This document shows, in pieces, positions 54,365-62,215 of a stretch of DNA of 64,000 bases. The notes beneath the pieces are model-generated. The model did no database searches and had not been told where the DNA came from. It worked only from the letters and a program-made list of their open reading frames with translations. Position 1 is the first letter of the stretch. Each line of letters starts with the position of its first letter. Origin of the DNA: Bacteroides sp. (GTDB lineage: Bacteria > Bacteroidota > Bacteroidia > Bacteroidales > Bacteroidaceae); contig JAFURM010000003.1 of the NCBI GenBank assembly GCA_017471925.1, positions 1 to 64,000 of the forward strand, in the 5' to 3' direction. The translations under genes and the position numbers were made by a program.

Positions 54365-55714
54365 ATGAAGAATCAGACAGCAAAACAAACAAGGTTAGGA
54401 ATTGGAATGAAAAGAATGTTAGGAATGCTCGTGTGCATAATGGGCGGTATCCTGCTGGCACATGCCGACGGAAAGTTCCCTGACGGGACACCCATACCGG
54501 CATGGTTCAGTGAGACGATGGAGGTCAACATAGAAACACTGGGCCGGAAGTATAACATCGTGGAGCATGGCGTGGCAAACGACAGCACGCTGCTGCAGAC
54601 CGAACAGATACAAGCCGTGATAGACAAGGCTGCCGGAGAGGGTGGAGGCGTTATCATTATCCCCAAGGGGACATTTCTCAGCGGTGCGCTCTTTTTCAAG
54701 AAGGGAACCCACCTGCATCTGCAGGAAGGGGCCGTGTTGAAGGGCAGTGACGACATCAGCAACTTCCCCGTATTGGACACCCGCATGGAGGGACAGAACC
54801 TGAAATACTTTGCCGCATTGGTCAACGTGAACCGTGTAGACGGCTTCACGCTCTCGGGAAAGGGCACCATCGACGGCAATGGCCTACGCTATTGGAAGTC
54901 CTTCTGGCTGCGCAGGGCCGTGAATCCCAAGTGTACCAATCTGGAAGAGTTGCGTCCGCGTCTGCTGTTGGTCACCTATAGCAAAGATGTGCAGATTTCC
55001 GGTGTGACGTTGCAGAACTCCCCCTTCTGGACCAGCCATTACTATCAGTGCCAGCGCGTGAAGCTGCTGAACCTGCGCATCCTCTCGCCGGCAGCTCCGG
55101 TGAAGGCTCCCAGTACGGATGCTGTGGACATTGACGTCTGCACCGACTTCCTGATCAAGAACTGCTACATGTCGGTGAACGACGATGCCGTGGCACTGAA
55201 GGGAGGCAAGGGACCTTGGGCCGATACCGATCCCAATAACGGTGGCAACTCCAACATCATCATCGAAGACTGTACCTATGGCTTCTGCCACGGCGCATTG
55301 ACCTGTGGCAGCGAGTCCATCCATAACCGCAACATCATCCTGCGTCGCTGTACCATCACTAAGGCCAACCGTCTCTTGTGGCTGAAGATGCGCCCCGACA
55401 CACCCCAGAAGTATGAGTACATCCTGGTGGAAGACATCAAGGGCGACGTGGATCATGTACTCTACGTGAAGCCCTGGACGCAGTTCTTCGACCTGAAAGG
55501 ACGCAAGGACATACCGAAGTCCTACTCCAACAACGTGACCATGCGCAACATCAACATGGAATGCAAGAACTTCTTCAGCGTGCAGCAGGCCGATGAGCAG
55601 TATGAACTTTCGGACTTCACCTTTGAGAAGCTGCAGATTAAGGCTGTGAACCCGGCCTATGACGAGCAGCTGATTCGCAACTCCGTGTGGAAAAAAGTCA
55701 ATGTGAAACCTTGA
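54365..55714 (+). CDS. GH28 family polygalacturonase-like glycoside hydrolase
   Basis: A 449-residue secreted protein (signal MKRMLGMLVCIMGGILLAHA within the first 35 residues; ATG 54407 is an alternative start). The parallel beta-helix GH28 catalytic blocks are PSTDAVDIDVCTDF, MSVNDDAVALKGGKG, CHGALTCGSES and NRLLWLKM. These carry the paired Asp, the His and the Arg/Lys region. It removes galacturonate, or related uronic acid, from pectin. It is the first gene of the operon, 10 bases before the GH106 gene. Confidence 0.92.
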   Translation: MKNQTAKQTRLGIGMKRMLGMLVCIMGGILLAHADGKFPDGTPIPAWFSETMEVNIETLGRKYNIVEHGVANDSTLLQTEQIQAVIDKAAGEGGGVIIIPKGTFLSGALFFKKGTHLHLQEGAVLKGSDDISNFPVLDTRMEGQNLKYFAALVNVNRVDGFTLSGKGTIDGNGLRYWKSFWLRRAVNPKCTNLEELRPRLLLVTYSKDVQISGVTLQNSPFWTSHYYQCQRVKLLNLRILSPAAPVKAPSTDAVDIDVCTDFLIKNCYMSVNDDAVALKGGKGPWADTDPNNGGNSNIIIEDCTYGFCHGALTCGSESIHNRNIILRRCTITKANRLLWLKMRPDTPQKYEYILVEDIKGDVDHVLYVKPWTQFFDLKGRKDIPKSYSNNVTMRNINMECKNFFSVQQADEQYELSDFTFEKLQIKAVNPAYDEQLIRNSVWKKVNVKP

Positions 55715-55724
55715 ACAGTTACCG

Positions 55725-58475
55725 ATGAAAAGATTAGCAAGCACACTCCTCGGGTGTGCCCTGTTGTCCGTTGCCTCGGCCCAGGAGATTGCCTGGCCCG
55801 AAGTGACAACGGAAGCCAAGCCTGCCGCCCGCTGGTGGTGGTTGGGCAGTGCGGTAGATAAAGAGAACCTGAGTCATAACCTCTCCCTCTATGCGGCTGC
55901 GGGCATGGGCAGTCTGGAAATCACGCCCATTTATGGCGTGCAGGGCAATGATGCCAACGACATTCCCTTCCTCTCGCCCCGCTGGATGGAGATGTTGCGT
56001 CACACGCAGGACGAAGCCCGTCGCTTAGGGATGCAGATAGACATGAATACCGGTACGGGATGGCCTTTCGGCGGACCGGAAGTGTCAGTAGAGGAGGCCG
56101 CCAGTCGGCTGTTGATAACCGAGTATCGCCTGAAACGTGGCGAAAGGTTGCAGCAACGGATAGAGGTGGGCGACAAGAGACAACAGCCCCATGCCCGACT
56201 GGAGCGCCTGATGGCCTTTGACGAGAGCAAGCCCGGCCGTTGCCTGGACCTTACGGACAAGGTGAAGGAGGGCGAACTGGACTGGACGGCTCCCAAGGGA
56301 GAGTGGCGTCTGATTGCCGCCTTCTGTGGAAAGACCCTACAAAAGGTGAAGCGTGCCGCACCCGGTGGTGAAGGCTATGTGATGGATCATTTCTCGGCGC
56401 AGGCCGTGAAGAACTATCTGGGACGCTTCGACCGTGCCTTTGCCGAGGCGCAGGCCGCTGCCCCCCACAACTTCTTCAACGACTCCTATGAAGTGTATGG
56501 AGCCGACTGGACAGAGGGACTTTTTGACCACTTCCTGCAGCGCAGGGGCTATAAGCTGGAAGAATATCTGCCCCAGTTCTTGGCCGACACCCTGCAGAAC
56601 GACGAGGTGCGCCGTCTGGTTTCCGACTATCGGGAGACGCTGGCCGACCTGTTGCAGGAGAACTTCACCCGCCAATGGACCGAGTGGGCACATGCCCAAG
56701 GCTCCAAGACCCGCAATCAGGCACACGGTTCCCCAGGCAATCTGATAGACCTTTACGCCACGGTGGACGTGCCCGAGTGTGAAGGTTTCGGCCTCTCCGA
56801 CTTCGGCATACGGGGCTTGCGCAAGGACTCCCTGACGCGTCCCAACGATTCCGAACTCTCCATGCTGAAGTATGCTTCGTCGGCCGCACACATTGCCGGC
56901 AAGCCCTACACCACTTCGGAGACCTTTACCTGGCTGACCGAACATTTCCGCACTTCGCTCTCCCAATGCAAGCCCGATCTCGACCTGATGTTCGTCTCCG
57001 GTGTGAACCACACCTACTTCCACGGCACCACCTATTCGCCTGTCCGTGCCGAGTGGCCGGGATGGAAGTTCTATGCTTCGGTGGACATGAGTCCCACGAA
57101 CAGCATCTGGCGCGATGCGCCCGCCTTCTTCGACTACATTGCCCGCTGCCAGAGTTTCCTGCAGATGGGCAAGCCCGATAACGATTTTCTCCTCTACCTG
57201 CCCGTCTACGACATGTGGTACGAGCAGCCCGGGCGTCTGCTGATGTTTGACATCCATAAGATGGCCCGCCGTGCGCCCCGTTTCATCAAGGCCGTACACC
57301 GTATATATAATGCGGGCTACGACATGGATTATATCTCCGACAACTTCATCCGTACCTCCACTTGCGAAGAGGGGACCATCGTGACCTCGGGTGGTGCGGC
57401 CTATAAGGCTATCCTCATCCCAGGGGCCCGCCTGATGCCGCTCGATGTACTGGAAAAACTGTTGGAGATGGCTGAACAGGGAGCCAAGGTCGTTTTCCTG
57501 GAGCAATACCCGGAGGATGTACCCGGTGGCGGAAAAATAGAGCGACAGCGCAAAGCTTTCCGTCGCGTGATGGAGCGGTTGAAGCGTTGTCCGCAGGTGA
57601 GCTTCGGTACGGACTATGCCACCACGCTGGCCGCTACGGGCGTTACGCCCGAGACGTTGAAGACCGTCTCCGGCTTGAGTTACATCCGCCGCACACACGA
57701 TGCCGGCCACCACTACTTCATCTCCGCCCTGACCGACAAGGATACCGAAGGATGGATTCCCTTAGCCGTGAACGCCCGCTCGGCCATGCTCTACAATCCT
57801 ATGGACGGCACCAGCGGCAAGGCCCGCCTGCGCCAGAAGGAGGGACGCACAGAGGTCTACCTGCAGTTGGCCTCCGGTGAATCGGTCATCCTGAAGACCT
57901 TTGCCACGGCAGATGTCACGGCTGAAGCCTGGCGTTATCACTCTCCGGCCGGGGAGGGGGGCGTGCTTCCTGCTGATGCGTGGGCTTTCCGCTTCGTGGA
58001 GAGTGCCCCGGCAGTGGCCCAAGTGCCCGACAGCGTGCAGCTCGGCTCCTGGACAGACCTTCCCTTCGAGGGAGCCACGACCACGATGGGCACCGCCTGC
58101 TATACCACTACCGTCACCCTGCCCGAGGGCGTGAAGGCTGATGACTGGATGCTCTCCTTAGGCGATGTGCGCGAGAGTGCCCGTGTGCGAATCAACGGAC
58201 AAGAGGTCGCTACGTTGTGGACCGTGCCCTACCGTTGTCTGATAGGCCGTTACCTGCGCCCCGGTGCCAATACCATAGAGGTGGAGGTGACTAACCTGCC
58301 GGCCAACCGTGTGGCCGACCTCGACCGTCGCGGTGTGCAGTGGCGTATCTTCAAGGAAATCAACCTGGTGGACTTGAACTATAAGAAGACCGGATATGGT
58401 CATTGGCAGCCCGTTGCCAGCGGACTGATAGGGCCTGTCCGCATCACTCCTGTCACATTACATTATTCATATTAA
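55725..58475 (+). CDS. GH106 family alpha-L-rhamnosidase-like protein
   Basis: A 916-residue secreted protein (signal ASTLLGCALLSVASAQE). The N-terminal block TTEAKPAARWWWLGSAVDKE and AAAGMGSLEITPIYGVQGND is typical of GH106. NTGTGWPFGG and FFNDSYEVYGADWTEGLFDH follow in the barrel. A C-terminal beta-sandwich of the GH2 sugar-binding type is seen at about 770-915. GH106 enzymes remove alpha-L-rhamnose from pectin (rhamnogalacturonan I and II) and other glycans. Together with GH28 it fits pectin use. Confidence 0.88.
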   Translation: MKRLASTLLGCALLSVASAQEIAWPEVTTEAKPAARWWWLGSAVDKENLSHNLSLYAAAGMGSLEITPIYGVQGNDANDIPFLSPRWMEMLRHTQDEARRLGMQIDMNTGTGWPFGGPEVSVEEAASRLLITEYRLKRGERLQQRIEVGDKRQQPHARLERLMAFDESKPGRCLDLTDKVKEGELDWTAPKGEWRLIAAFCGKTLQKVKRAAPGGEGYVMDHFSAQAVKNYLGRFDRAFAEAQAAAPHNFFNDSYEVYGADWTEGLFDHFLQRRGYKLEEYLPQFLADTLQNDEVRRLVSDYRETLADLLQENFTRQWTEWAHAQGSKTRNQAHGSPGNLIDLYATVDVPECEGFGLSDFGIRGLRKDSLTRPNDSELSMLKYASSAAHIAGKPYTTSETFTWLTEHFRTSLSQCKPDLDLMFVSGVNHTYFHGTTYSPVRAEWPGWKFYASVDMSPTNSIWRDAPAFFDYIARCQSFLQMGKPDNDFLLYLPVYDMWYEQPGRLLMFDIHKMARRAPRFIKAVHRIYNAGYDMDYISDNFIRTSTCEEGTIVTSGGAAYKAILIPGARLMPLDVLEKLLEMAEQGAKVVFLEQYPEDVPGGGKIERQRKAFRRVMERLKRCPQVSFGTDYATTLAATGVTPETLKTVSGLSYIRRTHDAGHHYFISALTDKDTEGWIPLAVNARSAMLYNPMDGTSGKARLRQKEGRTEVYLQLASGESVILKTFATADVTAEAWRYHSPAGEGGVLPADAWAFRFVESAPAVAQVPDSVQLGSWTDLPFEGATTTMGTACYTTTVTLPEGVKADDWMLSLGDVRESARVRINGQEVATLWTVPYRCLIGRYLRPGANTIEVEVTNLPANRVADLDRRGVQWRIFKEINLVDLNYKKTGYGHWQPVASGLIGPVRITPVTLHYSY

Positions 58476-58530
58476 CCACAGTCGGCTTGCCGCAGACATC
58501 GGCACACCGACCCTTAAACAAATCAAACAA

Positions 58531-59721
58531 ATGGAAAAAACTTGGAGATGGTTTGGAAAGAAAGACAAGATTACTCTTTCCATGCTGAAACAGATTGGTG
58601 TAGAGGGAATCGTTACCGCCCTCCACGATGTTCCCAACGGTGACGTATGGACATTGGAAGCCATCAACGACCTGAAAGATTACATTGAAAGCTACGGCCT
58701 GCGCTGGTCGGTGGTAGAGAGTCTGCCCGTGTGCGAGGCCATCAAGTATGCCGGTCCCGAGCGTGATGCCCTCATCGAGAACTACAAGGTTAGCCTGGCC
58801 AATCTGGGCAAGGCCGGTGTGAAGACCGTGTGCTACAACTTCATGCCCGTGATAGACTGGGTGCGCACCGATTTGCAGCATCCCTGGGCGGACGGCAGTT
58901 CGTCGCTCTACTTCGACCGCATCCGCTTCGCCTACTTTGACGTGAAGATTCTGCAGCGCGAGGGCGCTGTCCGTGACTACACCGAGGAGGAGTTGCAGAA
59001 GGTGGAAGAACTGGATAAGGTCATCACCGAGGCCGAGAAGGACGAGCTGGTAGACGCCATCATCGTGAAGACGCAGGGCTTCGTGAACGGCAATATACGC
59101 GAGGGCGACAAGAACCCCGTACAGATATTCAAGAAACTGCTGGCCCTCTATGACGGCATTGACCGTAATCGCTTGCGCGAGAACATGCGCTACTTCTTGG
59201 CGGCCATCATGCCCGTGTGCGAGGAGTGGGGGGTGAACATGTGTGTACACCCCGACGACCCACCCTTCCAAATACTGGGCTTGCCGCGCATCGTGACCGA
59301 TGAGGCCGACATCGCCTGGTTCCTGAACGCCGTGGACAATCCCCACAACGGACTCACCTTCTGCGCCGGTTCGCTCAGTGCGGGTGAGCACAACGACACG
59401 CGTGAACTGGCCCGCAAGTTTGCCGCTCGCACCCACTTCGTACACCTGCGCAGCACCAAGGCCATGCCCGGCGGCAACTTCATCGAAAGTTCCCACTTGG
59501 AGGGACGTGGCCATCTGATAGACCTCATCCGCATTTTTGAACGGGAGAATCCCGGCCTGCCCATGCGTGTGGATCATGGCCGCACCATGCTGGGCGACGA
59601 GGACAAGGGCTATAACGCCGGCTACTCCTTCCATGGCCGTATGCTGGCCTTGGCACAAGTGGAAGGCATGATGGCGGTGGTGAAGGACGAGCTGCAACGT
59701 AATCCCGCCTGCTGCCTATGA
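58531..59721 (+). CDS. uxuA: Mannonate dehydratase UxuA
   Basis: A 396-residue cytoplasmic enzyme converting D-mannonate to 2-keto-3-deoxygluconate. Family blocks: WRWFGKKDKITLSMLKQIGV, GIVTALHDVPNGDVW, CVHPDDPPFQILGLPRIVTD and MPGGNFIESSHLEGRGHLID, which carry the metal-binding His, Cys and Asp. It is the step after glucuronate is turned to fructuronate and mannonate. Its place in a hydrolase operon shows that the polysaccharide releases uronic acid. It overlaps the GH115 start by four bases (ATGA). Confidence 0.96.
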   Translation: MEKTWRWFGKKDKITLSMLKQIGVEGIVTALHDVPNGDVWTLEAINDLKDYIESYGLRWSVVESLPVCEAIKYAGPERDALIENYKVSLANLGKAGVKTVCYNFMPVIDWVRTDLQHPWADGSSSLYFDRIRFAYFDVKILQREGAVRDYTEEELQKVEELDKVITEAEKDELVDAIIVKTQGFVNGNIREGDKNPVQIFKKLLALYDGIDRNRLRENMRYFLAAIMPVCEEWGVNMCVHPDDPPFQILGLPRIVTDEADIAWFLNAVDNPHNGLTFCAGSLSAGEHNDTRELARKFAARTHFVHLRSTKAMPGGNFIESSHLEGRGHLIDLIRIFERENPGLPMRVDHGRTMLGDEDKGYNAGYSFHGRMLALAQVEGMMAVVKDELQRNPACCL

Positions 59722-62066
59722 AACGTCTGTTCCTGATAGTCTGTGTAGCCCTGCTGACGGCGTGCCACTCTTCGGCCGACGTGGTGTTCAGCAACAAGAG
59801 TGACCTGACGGTCTCTTTGCCTCAAGGTGAAGCAGAGGTGGTGCGCACAGCACTCGACATCTTCAAGCAAGACTACTGGAAGGTCTTCGGCCGCGACGTG
59901 CTGGAGGCCTCTCAGGCTACCCTTTGTGTGGGGACACTGGGCTTAGGCAGTCCTGCCGAACAGGTCATGAACCCACGCATGATGGAAGAGTTGAAGCTGC
60001 ATCCCGAGGCGTTTGCCCTGTGGGTAAGTGAGGGTAAACTCTACCTGCTGGGCAGCGACAAGCGCGGCACGGCCTACGGACTGATGGAGTTGTCACGCCT
60101 GATTGGCGTGTCGCCCTGGGAGTGGTGGGCCGACTCCAAGGTGGAACGGCGGAAGAGCCTGCGGCTGACTGAGGGCTTCAAGCGCATGGAGCACCCCTCT
60201 GTGCGCCATCGCGGCATCTTCCTGAACGATGAAGACTGGGGACTGATGCCTTGGAGCTGTCAGACGCACGACCCTTCGGACGTGAAAGGGCGCATCGGCC
60301 CGAAGACCCACGCCCGCATCTTCGAACTCCTGCTCCGCCTGCGGGCTAATACCTTCTGGCCGGCCATGCACGACTGCTCGGTGGCCTTCTATCTGGTGCC
60401 GGGCAATAAGGAGACGGCCGACAAGTATGGCATCTACGTGGGCACGTCCCACTGCGAGCCGATGGTGCGCAACACGAATGCCGAGTGGCGCACGGCCGGC
60501 GTGGGAGCCTATGACTACGTACACAACCGCGAGAACGTGCTGGCCTTTTGGGAAGAGCGCGTGAAGCAGCTGGCCGGCTCGGACAATATCTACACCCTGG
60601 GCATACGTGGCGTTCACGACAGCGGCATGCTGGGGGCCAAGGGGGTACAGGAGCAGAAGGAGGCCATGATACGCGTGCTGAAGGACCAGCGCGAGATGAT
60701 AGCCCGCCACGTGAATCCCCGCGTAGAGGAGGTGTCGCAGGTGTTCATCCCCTACAAGGAGGTACTGGACATCTATAATCAGGGACTGGAGGTGCCCGAG
60801 GACGTGATGCTGATGTGGTGTGACGACAATTACGGATACATCCGCCACTTTCCCGACGCTGCCGAGCGTGCCCGCAAGGGAGGTAACGGCGTCTACTACC
60901 ACGTCTCCTACTGGGGGCGTCCGCACGACTACCTGTGGCTGGCCACCAACCATCCCGCACAGCTCTACACGCAGATGAAGTTGGCCTATGACAAGGGAGC
61001 GAAGGACTATTGGATACTGAACGTGGGCGACATCAAGCCTGCCGAATATCTGACAGAGCTGTTCCTGGACATGGCCTGGAACATGGAGCGGATTGAGAAC
61101 AGTGCCGAGGGACTGGAAAAGCATCTGCACGACTGGATGGCCCGCGAGTTTGGTAAGAAGTATGCCGACGAACTGACGGACATCATGAACGAATACTACC
61201 GACTGGCCTATATCCGCAAGCCCGAGTTCATGGGCAACACACGCACCGAGGAGAAAGACCCCGCCTACAAGGTGGTGAAGGACCTGCCCTGGAGCAAGAG
61301 TTTCATGGAGCGTCGCCTGGCCGACTATGAGCGGTTAGAAGAGCGCGTGCTGGCCCTTGCCCCCCGCATCCCCCGCGAGAAGGCCGAGCCCTGGTTCCAG
61401 TTGGTGGAATATCCCGTGCGTGGTGCGGCCCGCATGAATGCCAAGCACCTTTATGCTTCGCTGGCCCGCCACGGCTATGCCGACTGGGCGGTGAGTGATG
61501 CTGCACACGATACCATCGTGGCACTGACGGAACGCTATGCCGCCTTGAGCGACGGCAAGTGGCGGGGCATCATGGATCATCGTCCGCGTCGCCTGGCTGT
61601 CTTCGACAAGGTGCCTCACACGGAGCCTGCCGCCCCGCTGCCCCTTGATGAACGGCCGCTCTTCCTCCTTGATGGCAAGGAGTATGCCGACAGTCAGGGC
61701 GCGAAGCCCTTGGCTCACGGACTGGGCTATCGGCGCGGTGCCATCAGTCTGCCTCGTGACACGCGGGTGGCCTATGACTTCGCTTGGGAAGGAAGTGACT
61801 CCATCACTGTGGAGGTGCGCCTGGCACCCAATCATCCCGTGGAGGGCGGACAGTTGCGCTTCGCCATCGCCTTAGAGGGTGGTGAGGAGCAGGTGGTGCC
61901 TTTCCATACACAGGGCCGTAGCGAGGAGTGGAAAGAGAACAATCTGCGCAACCAGGCCATTCGTCGCGTGACGCTGTTGCCCCGTGCGGGCAAGAAGCAA
62001 CGTCTCTGGCTGCGTGCCTTGGACGAAGGCGTAGTACTGGATCAGGTGGCACTGCACGCTAATTGA
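59718..62066 (+). CDS. GH115 family alpha-glucuronidase-like lipoprotein
   Basis: A 782-residue lipoprotein (lipobox ALLTAC, Cys16). GH115 blocks: YGLMELSRLIGVSPWEWWAD, HPSVRHRGIFLNDEDWGLMP, VGTSHCEPMVRN and WCDDNYGYIRHFPD. These match the central barrel with its acidic catalytic residues. The C-terminal part is a beta-sandwich-like region. GH115 removes (4-O-methyl)glucuronic acid from internal positions of xylan or from arabinogalactan. Its translation is coupled to uxuA, which processes the released sugar. Confidence 0.9.
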   Translation: MKRLFLIVCVALLTACHSSADVVFSNKSDLTVSLPQGEAEVVRTALDIFKQDYWKVFGRDVLEASQATLCVGTLGLGSPAEQVMNPRMMEELKLHPEAFALWVSEGKLYLLGSDKRGTAYGLMELSRLIGVSPWEWWADSKVERRKSLRLTEGFKRMEHPSVRHRGIFLNDEDWGLMPWSCQTHDPSDVKGRIGPKTHARIFELLLRLRANTFWPAMHDCSVAFYLVPGNKETADKYGIYVGTSHCEPMVRNTNAEWRTAGVGAYDYVHNRENVLAFWEERVKQLAGSDNIYTLGIRGVHDSGMLGAKGVQEQKEAMIRVLKDQREMIARHVNPRVEEVSQVFIPYKEVLDIYNQGLEVPEDVMLMWCDDNYGYIRHFPDAAERARKGGNGVYYHVSYWGRPHDYLWLATNHPAQLYTQMKLAYDKGAKDYWILNVGDIKPAEYLTELFLDMAWNMERIENSAEGLEKHLHDWMAREFGKKYADELTDIMNEYYRLAYIRKPEFMGNTRTEEKDPAYKVVKDLPWSKSFMERRLADYERLEERVLALAPRIPREKAEPWFQLVEYPVRGAARMNAKHLYASLARHGYADWAVSDAAHDTIVALTERYAALSDGKWRGIMDHRPRRLAVFDKVPHTEPAAPLPLDERPLFLLDGKEYADSQGAKPLAHGLGYRRGAISLPRDTRVAYDFAWEGSDSITVEVRLAPNHPVEGGQLRFAIALEGGEEQVVPFHTQGRSEEWKENNLRNQAIRRVTLLPRAGKKQRLWLRALDEGVVLDQVALHAN

Positions 62067-62154
62067 TAATTTGTAATTGATAGACTCTCAATATATTCTC
62101 TGCAAAAATCCGCGTTAATCCGCATCTCATTCCTTCGTTCTTAAGTTTATTCAC

Positions 62155-62162
62155 TATATTTG
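62155..62162 (+). promoter_or_regulatory. Bacteroides -7 element ahead of the GH51 gene
   Basis: TATATTTG at 62155-62162, 53 bases before the ATG at 62216. The 149-base gap before this gene is the largest in the cluster, so GH51 may have its own promoter. Two AATCCGC copies at about 62107 and 62117 lie just upstream. Confidence 0.5.
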
Positions 62163-62215
62163 TAGCGCGAACGATGACCAATCATTATTCACCATAAACA
62201 GACATTTTTTGAACG

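Noticed and set aside
56337..57713. 458-codon minus-strand frame
   Set aside because: It is the shadow of the GH106 gene on the other strand. No start signals or family motifs.
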